Below are positions 1 to 12,748 of a stretch of DNA of 64,000 nucleotides, one piece after another. Made by a program: the position numbers and the translations under genes. Source of the DNA: Anaeramoeba flamelloides (Eukaryota; Metamonada; Anaeramoebidae); the NCBI GenBank assembly GCA_027625915.1, contig JANTQA010000023.1:19530001-19594000 (forward strand), in the 5' to 3' direction. Below the pieces are notes generated by a model, which did no database searches, had not been told where the DNA came from, and worked only from the letters and a program-made list of their open reading frames with translations. The stretch's first letter is position 1, and every line of letters starts with the position of its first letter.

Positions 1-1384
1 AACAATTCATTTCTTTCCTTTTTAATTGTAATTTTTTCTTCTTCTGTTGATTTAAAGGGACTAGTTTCAACCCTGATAAATCTGTTTTTTAAGATACTAT
101 GAAATTTGCTACTACCGCCACTCTGGTTATTTTGATTATTACTATTACTATCGCCATTTCGGAGATCATTTGTATTGTTATTCTGTGTGATCATTTTAAT
201 TGGTGTAGTGAAGTTTTTATTCTGAGAATAAGAGTTCTCCAAAAAATTTTTATAAGAATTTTCTGGGAATTGGATATCTTCGTCTTTAAATTGCTTTTTT
301 CGAATAATCTCGATATTATCCTCCAAATAATTAACCTCCCCTTGTTCGATAATTTTTAAAATGATATAGATAATCTCTCGATTAAATATTAATTCTTTAT
401 CATCCCTTTTTTTATTTATTCTGTCATCTTCTTTTGTTAACAAATTATAAGTATTTAATTTTATTTTATCATAACGATTCTCATCTTCATCTTGATCTTT
501 ATCTTCATCTTCATATTCATATTCATCTTCATCTTCATCTTCATCTTCATCTTCATCTTCGTCTTCGTCTTCATCTTCTTCTTCGTCTTCATTAATTTTA
601 AAAATCTGTAATAAATAAGAAGATTCAATTTTAATATTGTCTGGCAAATTAATTATTGGATGGTTTAATATGAAAGATAAAAAATAAATTGGGATTTGGT
701 TGTTATTAGAAAATTTTTTTAAAATAAAACCAAATGTTTTGATTATATTCCCATTTTGAAATTTCTTTAAATAATCATGGTTTTTTTGGCATAATATTAA
801 AAATATTTTTATAATTAATGAAGCTGTTTTTGAACGTATTTGATTTTGCAAGATTATAATTATCCAATTTAAATTTAATATATTAAAAAAAAATGTATAT
901 TTTGTATTTAATGATTTTTGATTATTTTTTAAAATGTATAAAATCTCCTTTAATAATAAATTAATGATAATTGTCAAATTAATGATTTCTTTATCCTTGA
1001 ATTGGTAATTATTTGATTTTAATTTTTTATTTTCCTGATCTAATTTAAATAATCGCAATTTAATAAAATTTGAAATTAAAACTAAATCATTTTTTAAAAA
1101 AGATTTTTTCCAGATTAATCTCAAAAATTTAAATATTTTTATTGCAAAGCCATAAGTAACTTTTTGAGTATTAAAAATATATAAAAATAATTTCAAAATA
1201 TTCATTGATTTAAATTTTTGAATATTAATGAGGGAATAATTATTCGTTTTTGAAACAAGATTTAAAAAATAATCAATTATTATACTTTTATTAATAATTG
1301 TTAGTTTTTTCCATAATATTCTATTATTAAATAAAATTTTTAATATTTTGGTATTTTTAATTAATAAATTATTATTATTATTGG

Positions 1385-1432
<48 letters not shown>

Positions 1433-4400
1433 CATTATTATCATCGTTATCTTCATTGTTGTTGTTATTATTGCTGTTGTTGTTATATTGATTTTGGTTA
1501 TTAATATTCTTTTTATAATCAATTTGAAAAAAATTAAATAATTGGTAAATGATTTCCCCATTTAATAAAATATTTTTTTTAATTAATATATTAATAAGAA
1601 ATTGAAATCCTTTAATTTTATTAAATTGTATAAAATTCTTTTTATTTTGGAAAATGTTATTCAACAGTTTAAATAATAGTATCAATTCATTTGCACTATT
1701 ACAATTTTCTAAAAAATATAACAAAATGGAAATGTTTATATTAGAGAATTGGTAAATTAAATTATTTGTATTCATTATGTTTATATTTTGCTTTATTTCA
1801 ATTTTTAAATTATTGGCTTTTTTTAATTTTTTAAATTTTATTTGATTTTTCTGATCAATTGTAAAATGAAATGGTATTATGGAATAATGAATTGCTTTTT
1901 TTAAATTGTTTTGATCTATAACTGAAATTGGTCCTAAATTATGTATATTATTAATTTGGGCATTATTAAATAATTTATTAAAAATGATAAAATTATATAA
2001 ATTCCATTTATTTTGTTTAAACTTATTTAAATTATTATTTTTCATATTATAATTATTAAATTTTAGATGACACTCATTATTACTGTCCCTGTCATCATCG
2101 TTATTATTATCGTTATTACTGCTTTCTTTTATTTTCTTTTTGGGAGAAAATAAAGAAAATTTACAATTTTTTTTTTCAATGAAAGCCCCATCAACATATA
2201 AAGAAATTAAATCATCTTTTTCTCTTTTTTCATTATTCTCGTTATTATTTCCATTATCATTATCGAAATTATAATTAATAAATATATTATATAATTTTTT
2301 TTCTTGGAATTGAAAATTATTAAATTTCAAATTCAAATTTTTTTCAATATTTATATACAATTTTTTATTCAACAAATAAACATCAATTTGTATTAAATTT
2401 CCATTTTTATGGTAAAAATTAAAAATGGATAACTTATTAGTATTTTTATTTTCGGTATCGAATCTTTTAATTTCAAACCAAAATGAAATTGAAAAATTAT
2501 TCGAAAGTAATTTATTAAAATTAATAACCTGTAATGAATTGATTTGTTTATCCTTATGTATCCTTTGTTTCTCCATTAATTTGTCAAATTTAAATTGAAT
2601 AAAGGGATAATTAAATGATTTTGCAGAAACCTTTTTTAAAGTGTTTAAAATTAAAAAGAAACTATCCTTGGACACCGTCAATAGATTAAAAAAATATTTT
2701 AATTCTATTAAAGTAAAGGAATTGTTACCAAATAAAATTAAAATTTTCATAATTTTTTTTTCAATTTTCTTGCAATTAACCAAATTTTTATATAGATATA
2801 AAAATTTTATTGAATTTATTAGATATAATATTGGTAATTTATAGCAAAAATTCTTTAATTTGATGTTTTTTAATATAAAAATTATTCTTTTCAATAAATT
2901 AAATAATTGGTTGATTGGTATTAAATAAATTAATTGTAAAACAATTAAAATGGTATCGATATGAACTATTTTTACAGGAATAAGCTTTTTTAAAGACTTT
3001 TCATGAAAATTTATCAAATCTTTTGATTGGATAGAAAAATCTAATAATAATAAGCATATTTTATAGCCATTGATAATTTCAATCAATTTGGAATTTTTAA
3101 TAATATTAAATAAATCTGGGTAAAAATCCTTTTGTAAAGCAATTAAAAACCTATTGGAATGTATCAAGCCTTCAATTAACACTTGGAAAATTTTTTGAAT
3201 TAATTCCAATTTTTCTTGAATCAATTTACTTTGTTTAATTTTCCCCAACTTTTCAATGATTCTTAAACACGTTTCCAATCCTTTATTTTCTAAAAAATTT
3301 TTAATTATCTCCTTATTTTTTGAAAATTCATTAAAATAATATTGGAAAATTTTATTTGTAAATGCAACAGAACTTGGTGAGATTAATGGAATATGCCTTA
3401 AATGGTGAGAAAAGTTTTTATTTGGTACATGCCCAAATAATAATTCATACAAAATAATTGTGTTTTCACTCAGCTCTTTATGATATAAAAATGGTATCAA
3501 TACACTTGTCGAACTTCTTTTTAAAAATCGTTTTTTTAAATAATTGGGCTTTTTTTTGACACAGAATATAGTTAATTTGACCAGAGATCGATATAGTTTA
3601 ATCGTTTCTTCATTGAATTCTGTTTTATTTCTTTTAATAGTTTGTTTCTTCTTAATGGAATGTGATTCTTTCCCCTTTTTTATCTCTTGTTTTTTTTCAT
3701 TTTCAATTTCATTTTTATTTTCGTTACCATGATCATTTTTATTTTTATTTTTATTTTTATTTTCATTTTTATTATTGTTTTCGTTTTGGTTTTGGTTTTG
3801 GTTTTGGTTTTGGTTTTTGTTTTCGTTTTCATTTTCATTTTTGTTTTTGTTTTGATTTCCTTCCATTATATACTTCACTTTTTGAATATTTTTATCTTGA
3901 TCCTCATCTGTTGAATTTGTTTTTTTGATTAAAATATCCAATGATTCAACAATTTTTTTTTTAGAAATTTCATTTTTTTCAATCTTATTAAAAAATTGTA
4001 TTAATACTAATGTTAAATCATTGATTATTAAATTAAATAATTCTTTTTTATTCTTTAATATGGAATAAAAAAAATTAAATATTTTAGTTTGGGTTAAATC
4101 TAAATACCGCTGCTGATAAGAAAATCTTAACAGTAGATGATAGATGCCCTTTGGTAAAAAATCCTTTTCAAAATTAAGAGTAATTGTTTCAATGCAAGTT
4201 AAAATTGAAACAACAATTTCGTTACCAAAATTATCCATGTTGACCAAAAATTCAACCCAAAAGTTTTTTGGTATAAAATAATAGTTATATTTATGGGATA
4301 AACAATATTGTATAATCTTTTCAAAGATAATATTTTTAACAAAATTAATTTGGATTTTGGATTTATTGAGATAAGACAGTCTAACAAATAATTTATGAAA

Positions 4401-5011
4401 TAGCATAAAAACTGATAAATTCCGTAATAAATGATTGCTTTTATTTTTTCTTTTTTTGAAACATTCGAGTATTTTTTTCTGATTTGAGTTATTAAGTGTA
4501 TATTTAATTTCTGGGTTGTTTCCTATATATCCTAATTGAGTGATCTTTTCAAAAAAATTTACTATTAAATATTGATTCAATTCACAAGATTGGAAATAAT
4601 TCATTAAAGGATCCATTAATTTAATACATCCATTTGTTGCAATATAATTATCAAATAGATTTCTTTTGTTGATTTTCCAAGACAAAGAAACCAATTCAAT
4701 CAATGCAATCGAGCAATATAAAATACTATCTGTTATTGAATTTTGGAAAAAATCAGCATAGAACAATTGTAATATTTTACTATTTTCCCCATGATCTATT
4801 ATTTCTTTTGAATTCGTTGCATAAATGATTGAAAATAATTCACATGTACGTTTAACTAGAATTAAATTTGATTTTGAATTTATTTTGGTTTTGATTAATA
4901 TCTTGTATAAAATTGTTAAATCCCCATTTTTAATTAAAGATTTTATACAGATTTGATATTTTAATAATCTTGTTAAAATTCTTCTTGAGTAATGAATTAA
5001 TTGAATGATTA
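1..5011 (-). CDS. BEACH-domain protein (WDFY3/ALFY-LvsA type), large second exon, 3' part beyond window
   Basis: On the minus strand one frame is open from about 5011 to base 1, roughly 1,669 codons, and it leaves the window, so the BEACH and WD40 parts are not visible. What is seen: helical ARM-like stretches (5011-3900 and 3600-2650), then a concanavalin A-like lectin segment at about 2620-1930 with FSISFWFEIK and a later SLYVDG. A block containing KGFQFLINILIKKNILLNGE (near 1600) follows, and then IRSKTASLIIKIFLILCQK (near 800). This order (ARM, ConA-like, second ARM block) is that of large BEACH scaffolds such as ALFY/WDFY3 and Dictyostelium LvsA, which act in selective autophagy and membrane traffic. 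Low-complexity inserts: an N/K/Q/E run at 3735-3860, poly-Asn at 1366-1437 and an Asp/Glu tract at 484-585. No in-frame ATG lies between the upstream stops and about 4610, although the intervening sequence looks coding, so an upstream exon is needed. The acceptor is ...TTTCAATAG followed by exon at 5011. The family assignment rests on remembered family sequence, not on a search. Confidence 0.82.
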
Positions 5012-6027
5012 CTATTGAAATTTATTAAGAGAGTGAGAGGAGAGAATGATTTAATATATTAATACTTTGTATTTATTTGATTTGTGAGTTTAATAATTTT
5101 TACATTGAATGTTTTTTTTAATGAGTAGATGAGACAACTTTACGAGAAATAAAGATATGTCTTAGATAATATGTATTACTTGTAGGCACAAATAATGGAT
5201 GTATAGTTTGAAGTGTGTAAATTATCCCAAAAAAAAAAAAAATAAATTCGATTTTTTTTTATTTGAGTAAAATTATAAAAATACATCAAAATATTTTTTT
5301 TTTTAATTAAAAAATGAGATTATCAGGATTCAATCAGTTTTGATAAATTTGAATTTCTTTTTACGAATTGGAATAGCTTTCACATATTTAGATCAAATAT
5401 TTATAAAATTATTTTTCCAAACCCAAAAGCAATAAGATTGATTTTTTTTATAGTATTTTTAATTTTGTGAATAAAAAACTGGCCCATTCATCTTTTTATT
5501 TTTATTTCGTGTTTATTAGATTTTTAATTTTTTTCCAAATTAAAAACAAAATTAAACTTAATTTTTTTTTGCACAATATAGATTATATTCTTTTAAAGAT
5601 ACCTTAAGTATCATCTTTAAAAGATTTATCGAAAAGAATGAGTTTTTTTTTTTTTTTTTAATAACAATCATCATACAAGTTGAGTAAATCTGATCATAAA
5701 AATAATTGAGAAGATTTATTTTATTTTGGATTTTTTCTCTTTCGAGTAAGCCAAGATTATTTGTCAATAGTAAAGTAAAACAAACAAGAATGTAGTGGTT
5801 CCAAAACAAAGCCAATTATTATATTTTTGCTTTATTATGTCATTTATTTTTGTTTGTTTGTTTGTTTGAATTGTTGTTGAAAGGATATTTTCAAAAATAA
5901 GAGTTGTTTGTCAAAGAGGAGTTGGATATTTGTTAACTCATAAAAACAATGTGTTATCACAATTATTCAATTTTTATTTTTTTTTTATCATTATTAAAGG
6001 GAGGAAATTAATTTCCTCTTGTTACAG

Positions 6028-6540
6028 CCGTTAGGTTTTCCAGAATTTAAAAGAATGGAGAAAAATCAAAGATTTTAATCAATTCTTTTAAATTCTGGAA
6101 AACCGCCGTTAGCTTTTCTTGAGTTTTCTGTTTATTAGTGAAGTGTTCTAGGTTTTTTTTACTTTAGAAATAAACCGAAAATTTATTAAAATTTTCGGTT
6201 TATTTCTAAAGTAAAAAAAAACTAACGAAAATCAATAGATTTTACTATTAAAACAGAAAACTCAAGAAAAGCGCCGTTAGGTTTTTTTTAATTTTAGAAA
6301 TTAAAAAGTAAATTTCAAAAATTTTCTTTTTATTTCTAAAATTAAAAAAAATCTAGGCACTCTACGACACTCTCATTAATATTTTTTTAATTTATGAAAT
6401 AAAAAGAAAAAAAACTTGTATTTAGACTCTATTATTTCTTAAATTAAAGAAAACTGCTATTAGCTTTTCCAGAATTCAAAGGAACTGAATAAAATCATTG
6501 ATTTTACTCTATTATTTTGAATTTAAAAAAAAACCTAGGC
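6028..6540. mobile_element. Cluster of about five small foldback (palindromic) MITEs, one nested
   Basis: Five hairpins lie side by side. A: 6034-6104, arms of about 25 bp (GGTTTTCCAGAATTTAAAAG and its complement). B: 6112-6272, arms GCTTTTCTTGAGTTTTCTGT and its complement, split by C. C: 6150-6223, arms of about 33 bp with AGAAATAAACCGAAAATT. D: 6278-6352, arms of about 30 bp. E: 6460-6533. They share edges: GTTAG(G/C)TTTT on one side, and CTAGG or CTAAC, often followed by GCACTCTACGACACTCT, on the other. No coding capacity. Relatives occur at 22143-22310, 52412-52800 and 63943-64000. This is a non-autonomous element family; the transposase class is not apparent. Confidence 0.8.
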
Positions 6541-7929
6541 ACTTGGTAGCACTCTACGACACTCTAGGAACTATTAAGACACTCCACAAAAATATTTCAC
6601 AAAAATCAAAGATAAAATTTCTTTATTGAAAACCCAAAGATATTTAAGTTATCCATCAAGTTCAACAATTCCTAAATTCCAGGAAAATTACTAATTGCTT
6701 AAATAGATATTATTATGTAATTAAAAAAAAAAAATACAAATAAATTGTGTAATTAATGTTTAAAATATGAACAGAAGGAAATAATAGAAAATATTGATCA
6801 TTTTTTATGGGTATTTTCTGCGTTATGAAAAAAAGATAGATTAATATTTCATAACAAATAAAAAGAAATAAATTTCAATGAACAAATCTTTAAACAAAAT
6901 AGTTTTTAAATTATTTTCATTAATAAATTTTTGCTAAATCTATGGTTTTACCTTTAGATTTCTGAAAAGAAATTTAAGTATAAAAGCAACTAGAGTTTGG
7001 TTAAGTTTCATTTTTTTTTTAAATTACGCGTTTTATTAAGAAAATCTATCACAGTTCATAATAAACAGAAAAATCTAAATTAAATTTTTTTTTCTTTTGA
7101 GAAATAAAAAGAAACTTTATATAAATTTTCTAATCAAAGCAAAAATAAAAAAAAAAAAAAAACAATGGAGTTTAGTCTGTAATTTGAACTTCTTAAATAA
7201 TAATAAAAATAGAGTTTTTTATTGTACTTGTTTTTTCAAAAGTTCATATTTAAAGAACTTGTCAGGGTATATAAATTAAAAGGGTTTAATGAAATCATTT
7301 TTTTGTAATTTTTGCACAAAATTTCATTTTTTATTGAGTCAGCTGAACAATAAAAAAACCGTGACTGGCAAAAAAAAATGAATAAATTTGGGTGATGTAA
7401 TTTTTGGTGCTTTGAAAATATACAGTGATTTACAAGTGATTTAGAGTTGGTAGTTCATTTGCATTATAATGGAAAAAATGAATAAACATAAAACAAGAAA
7501 AATGAAGATAAAAAAGCAACAAAACAAAATAAAGAAAAAAGAAACAATAATTTGTAAAAAAAAAAAAAAAAAAAATGTGAAAGTTTCCCCTCCACCATTA
7601 CCTCAATGTAGAAAAAAAAATCAATTAAAAATAGAAAGTCTTCTTTTTTGATTTAATTTTTGTTCTTTTTCTAATTATTCCGTTTTTCAAAAAAAAAAAA
7701 TATATTTAATCAAACTTTTATCACTTTATTTGAAACGGAAATTCAAAAAAATGTATATAAGATATTTTCAAAAAAGAGGCGCAATTTATTTATAAAATAT
7801 ATTTATTAAAATCAATCTTCAATAAAGTATTTAAATATTCAAAATCATTAACTATCATTTATCGATTCTTGGTAATAATTCAATTTGTTTCTTAGTATTG
7901 TATTTCATAAATAAAAGATATTAAATTTT

Positions 7930-8400
7930 TTGATTTTTTTTTCCATTTTAACCCTGGTAGAATCTTCTTTAGATTGGGGAGAAGAGTTATAAAGGAAAAT
8001 GGTCAAATGGTTACTTGCTGATACTGAGACACTGAAACACGTAAGTATGAGTAACTTGAAAATAAAAACGAAAACGCAAAGGCTAAACATGAACAAAGGT
8101 TTAAAGCAAATCAGATCAAAAAAGAAAATTGAAATTACAACAATTAAATAACGATCACCAAGTGAACATTTGTGATCAATTATCAAATTAAATACAATTA
8201 GCCAAAAGTATTGTGACTGTGATTTTGGGAGTCCTTAATTTAAGATAGCATTGGTTGTTTTTTTTTTTTTTGGTTTTTTACCAATTGCTTCTTATAAACC
8301 CTTTTCAAATTTAAATTTTTTTTCTTTTTTCCTTTTTTGAATTCAATTTTTTGCTTTTTTTTGTTTTTAAACATAAAAAACTTTGGGTAGGTTTTTCCTT
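7930..8400. repeat. Dispersed repeat, partner of 57795-58380
   Basis: This stretch aligns by eye, in the same orientation, with 57795-58380. Shared blocks are GGGAAGAAGAGTTA/GGGGAGAAGAGTTA, a spaced TGATACT, AACTTGAAAATA, a TTGGTTTTTT...TTTTTACCAA block and a T-rich tail. Divergence is high, suggesting old copies. Short open frames on the minus strand in both copies (93 and 78 codons, non-ATG or weak starts) do not resemble each other as protein, so I treat them as accidental. Confidence 0.5.
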
Positions 8401-8780
8401 GAACAATCGTGAAATCTATGACTTTAGGCTTAAATTACCTTTGAGGAAATTTAGGTAAAAGGACATTACTGGGTGTAATTTGCATTTCTTCCATCAATAA
8501 TAATATATGAAATTTTTTGATCTCGATTTTATCTGATATTTTTTAGGTGTGAAAATTGCAAGTTTATTATGTTCTTTTTGATCGAAAAAAATCGTTTTCA
8601 TAACTTTTTTAATCTAAGCAAATGTTTCAATACAATGAAAAACATATAACTCCATTTGATTGTTTAAAAAATCATTTGTGATCTTGCATATTTTTCATTT
8701 TTTTTATTGAAATTGGTCTTACAGTGTTTTCACCAAAAAAAGTCATTATTTTTTTTTTCATTTTTTGGAAATATTTAATG

Positions 8781-9188
8781 ACCGTTGTGGAAAAAAAGTG
8801 AAACACGGTTTTTAATTGGGAACATTACTGAAAATGAAAAGTAGGATCAATGAAAAAAAGAATAAATAAATAAAGAAAGACAAAATGAAGTATTCAACAC
8901 AATAACAGTTTTTTTAATACTATCTTTTGGTATGGGTTTTTCTTTGATTGATCAATTATTAAAAATTTATTCAAAAAATTGACTATTTTTGAGATCTCCA
9001 AAACCACATCAACAATTTCTATAAATCAAGGAGATTTAAATTGCATTTGTTGGGTTGATAGAAAATAATATAATGGATTATTATTTGAAGTTAATTGGTT
9101 TCTTCTTTTTATTGATTTTACTTTTCATTTTCAGGTTCTATTAATGTTCCCAATTAAAAACCGTGTTTCACTTTTTTTCCAAAACGGT
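8781..9188. mobile_element. 408 bp terminal-inverted-repeat element (MITE)
   Basis: Inverted ends of about 45 bp: ACCGTTGTGGAAAAAAAGTG on the left is matched by the complement of ...AACGGT at 9188. The next stretch, AAACACGGTTTTTAATTGGG then AACATTA, is perfectly matched on the other side (9145-9180). The interior has no frame of note. A related interior occurs at about 16940-17290 and, inverted, at about 49899-50303. The element at 60278-60731 shares only the subterminal TTTTAATTGGGAAC block. It sits in the BEACH intron. Confidence 0.75.
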
Positions 9189-10800
9189 GAACATATTTTG
9201 AAATAAATACCATAGTCATTGATTCAATCAGTATTAATATTAAACTTAATTTTCGTATTGCCAATTAATGAATACCTCCACTAAAAAAGATGATTTTTTA
9301 TGAAATGTAAAAAAAAAGTTACGCCACTTTTTTGGAAATATCTTACCCATATTTTTAATAACACTATAATTTGTTTAAATTTTTCTTCTCTCTTAATTTT
9401 CATATAGAAAAATGTTGAACGTATTTGGAAATAATTCATTCAACAAAAAAAATTTTTTTAACAGAGGTGGGGTCTGGCCCTTTTATACCTTTATTGCTGC
9501 TTTGTGGCTGCTTTAAAATTGAAAAATTTACATGACAAAAATGATTTTATGAAGATATAATTTTCAGAGACTGCACAAAGGTAGAAAAATCAAAATTATC
9601 ACCAAAAAGTGTAAAAAATGCACAAAAAATGTTTATCATAATTATTGTGATTTTTTAAGTCATCTAAACAATTACTTAGCTTTAAATATTCGGAAAAGGG
9701 GTTTTAAATTTAAGCATCTTTTTTTTTAAAAAAAATTTATAATTTCAGACTTTCAATTTCTAAAAAATATAAAAATCTTCGAGGTTTGTTTGGGTCTTTT
9801 CTTTTGAATAATTCGAGTAATGAGATAAAATTTTATTATTTATGGTTATTGGTAGTGTTCTTTCAGAGTCTATTCCACATTATTCGATTTAAACACCGAA
9901 AAAAGATCGAGGAAAGATTCAATCAAAAATTATTCGTTATTGCCTTTTGAAAGTCTTTTAAAATCGTCTTAGATAAAACTTGTCAATGTTAAATAATTAT
10001 CTATAAACATTAAAGCGTGATCCCAATCATAAAAAGTGTTATTTTTAAACTTTTGAGAAATTAAAAATATCGATTCCATTCCTTGATACAATCAATTTTG
10101 TATTCAAAAGCCTACTTTTATTTAAATTCTAATAATTAAATCAAAATTATCCAATTTTGTGAAAACTCTTTAAATTGGTTCGCTTAAGAATTTGATTTTT
10201 ATTGGGTGAAATTGACCAAAAAAAGAAGATTACTTTTAAAAAAATTTTTTACTTTTTGTACTGTTAATTTTTGCATGGTGTTACAAATTTGTTCTTAGGA
10301 ACTAAATTGTGATTACGTTATGGTGTGTATTATTAGTGAACGATTTTGTGGGAACAATACAGTTGATATTCAAAACGCCACCATCTTCTGATGAAAATGT
10401 TCAAAAGAAATTGATTTCTTTTCATCTGAAGGCAAAGAAAATGAGAGTAGAATTTTTTGATCTCATTTAAAAAATTTAAATGAGTGTTTTGGTTTGTGTT
10501 ACATTAAATTTCTTGTGATCCAATTATTAATTCCGGTATTGTTTGAAACCAAACTAAGAAAAACCGAACAGAACAAAACTTATTGGTGGCTAATAGAAAA
10601 AGAATTTGATTTTTCTTCGTGAAAAAATCAAAAGGAAAAATGCATTTTTGTGATCCAAACTTTCAAAGTAATTCAAATCTGTTGAAAGAAATCTGTTTAA
10701 TTTCACAGAATTACAAGGGTTTGAAGTTCAAAACAAAAAAAAAATGAAAAACACAACAAAGAAAAAACAAAAAATAATTAAAAAAAACATTGATACATAC

Positions 10801-11278
10801 AGTCCTGATAGTTTTCTTCATTTTTTGTCTGGTACCGAGACATCAGGTGAAGTAATGAAACACAAGAATGGGAAACGTCGATTTTGGATATATTTGTAAG
10901 ATTTGAAGGCGTGTTTTTGATTAATTTCCAATAGCTGTCGAGCAAATCTGCAAAAGGGAAACCCAAAGAATCACGCAAAAAGGAAATAATTCTTTCGTCA
11001 GTTTGTTTCCATTTTGTTGTTTGCTGAAGAAGCAAATTGATTTTTGAATTGATAAGCAAGGCAAATTCCTTTGTAATATTTTTACCAAGATCTTTGGGCA
11101 TTGAGGGTGATTTGTCTTTAAAATATAGCTTGGCCAAGTTTGACATTAATTCCAGTAAATGCCCTATTTTTTCTTCTTTGTTTTTACATCGTTGGTAGCG
11201 CCGTAAGAGATCACGAAATAGTATTAAAAGATCCTTACGGTTGAGTGATTTTTGTTGGTCGAATTGCCTATTACTCAT
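10801..11278 (-). CDS. Probable 5' exon of the BEACH-domain gene (ALFY-like N-terminus)
   Basis: An open frame of 159 codons begins at the ATG at 11278 (MSNRQFDQQK). An in-frame upstream TTG at 11299 is a weaker start. The peptide is alpha-helical and resembles the N-terminus of WDFY3/ALFY as I remember it: LLILFRDLLRR, then a KNKEEK stretch, then KEFALLINSKINLLL and ERIISFLRD. The exon stops at a perfect donor, GTATGT, whose first base is 10800, leaving the codon split after one base (GAC T). The acceptor before 5011 supplies the two missing bases (TA), giving an uninterrupted ...QDLIIQLIHYSRR. The phase match, consensus splice sites and shared family support one gene with a 5,789 bp intron. 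The alternative is that small exons lie inside the intron, or that this is a separate short gene ending at 10778 with the C-terminus YQDCMYQCFF. Confidence 0.62.
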
Positions 11279-11299
11279 AAATTCAGAAAGTGTATTCAA

Positions 11300-12456
11300 T
11301 TTTGGTAAAAGGTGATTAGAAAGCAGAAAATGATTTTGTTTGTCGTGTCAAAATTACTTTCATTTTCCAAGAATTTTGATTAATTCATTCTTGGGTTTAC
11401 TGAGAAGTCTATTTTATTTTGATTTAGGTGACCAAAATTATAAATTGTTCTTTTTTGGTCTCTATTTTTTTTACTTATTTTTTTACTTGAAGACTTTTTT
11501 GATTGAGATTTTATAATTTTGGTTAGCTTGATATTTTGGTGTAAAACTTGAGAATATTTTATTTTTACAAGACAATTTAGAGAGGAAAAATTTGGGGAAA
11601 AAAGTTTGATTTTTGACAGTTCCTATATTTCTCTCATTTCATGAAAAGTGAGAATTATGGGTTATGGAAACCATTCGTTCTTCAAGCAAAAAAAAAGATC
11701 ATTGTTTTTGAAAATCTATTTGAGAAAAATTCAGTTTTTCCTTCTTTTTTTCGAATTTATTTAAATTATTTCATTGTTTGGTAAACTTGAAAGAAATATT
11801 TATTTACATCTCTTAATATTTTTTGTCTTTTTAACACTTTTGAAATGTTATTTATTCGAAAAAAATGATATAATACCAGAAAGTATGAATTTTATTTTCC
11901 ATTCCAAATTATTTCCTATTTTTTTTTAAAACAAAAGATAAATATAATTCCCTTTAATTCAAATTTTATTCAATTCTATTCAGCAAAGTGTAGAGTCAAT
12001 ATTTAAATTCATAATCTGTGGTAGAAATGGGAAGTTTTCATATTGGTTTAAGTGATTCGAATCTTAGATTGAAGAATTAAAATAATTTTTTTTGAGGAAT
12101 TGATTTTTTTTCCGTTTTTTTTTTTTGATTTTATTTTTGTGATCGTCTTAAAAAAACTTCACTTACCAATAATTAGAAACACACCTAAGTGTGCATTTCT
12201 TAAATTGGTTTTTCATTTGACAAAGTAATTAATTAATATTTACTCAAAGCCCAATGGAATCAAATAATTGTGATAAATAAATATTTCGCTTTTCTAAATT
12301 CGGTATATCGAAAACTTTTATCACAAAATTAAAAGAAAAAACAATAAATATATATAGTATGAATTAAATAATTCCATTATACAAACATATTAAACCATCA
12401 TAAATATATCATGTTGGAACTCTAGGCGAGGAATTTATTTGATAACTCCTCATATT
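11300..12456. other. Upstream region of the BEACH gene, no gene seen
   Basis: AT-rich sequence upstream of the ATG at 11278. It should hold the promoter and 5' UTR, but I can recognise no specific element. There are no open frames beyond chance length. Confidence 0.4.
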
Positions 12457-12748
12457 AACTCAATTCTATTCAATTATCTTCTCTTATTTTAATTGTTTTC
12501 ATTTTTTATACTTTTTGAAAAATAATGTTTTCTTCTTTATCAATTGTAATGTTTAAGAAAAAGAAGAATAAATAAATATTTCAATTTTTACTTTATTTAT
12601 TTTTGAATTAACTTTTTTAATTTTTCTGAGATAAAAAAACTTAACAATTAATGAGGTTATTATCAAAATAGTTTGCAATTAAAAATAAAAAAAGTAGAAA
12701 AAATGAAAACAATTAAAATAAGAGAATGTAATTAAATAGAATTGAGTT
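12457..12748. mobile_element. Foldback element of about 290 bp
   Basis: The left arm starts AACTCAATTCTATTCAATTA and continues through CTCTTATTTTAATTGTTTTC. The right arm (about 12685-12748) is its near-perfect complement, ending ...ATAGAATTGAGTT. The arms are about 65 bp and the loop about 160 bp. No coding capacity. Confidence 0.7.

Larger units (their letters stand above)
5012..10800 (-). other. Proposed 5.8 kb intron of the BEACH gene, MITE-rich
   Basis: This stretch has no convincing exon. The longest frames inside it begin at TTG or are closed directly upstream by stops. It holds a nested cluster of palindromes (6028-6540), a dispersed repeat (about 7930-8400) and a 408 bp inverted-repeat element (8781-9188), all listed separately. 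Elsewhere it is A/T-rich filler with homopolymer runs. The donor is GTATGT at 10800 (reading minus) and the acceptor AG is at 5013-5012. The size is unusual next to the 187-513 bp introns of the ribosomal and RBR genes, but is comparable with the 4.2 kb intron of the HMG-box gene. Confidence 0.55.

Noticed and set aside
1361-1561. Ile-rich minus-strand frame
   Set aside because: It is an out-of-frame shadow of the poly-Asn codon run in the BEACH gene.
3662-3928. Phe/Val-rich plus-strand frames over 3540-3930
   Set aside because: They are antisense shadows of the Asn/Lys/Gln/Glu low-complexity tract in the BEACH gene.
5558-5815. 85-codon minus-strand frame inside the BEACH intron
   Set aside because: It begins at TTG with a stop codon directly upstream, has no acceptor AG near its start and contains a poly-Lys run made by a poly(T) tract.
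7905-8186. 93-codon minus-strand hydrophobic frame
   Set aside because: Lies in a dispersed repeat; the partner copy at 57795-58380 does not conserve the protein.
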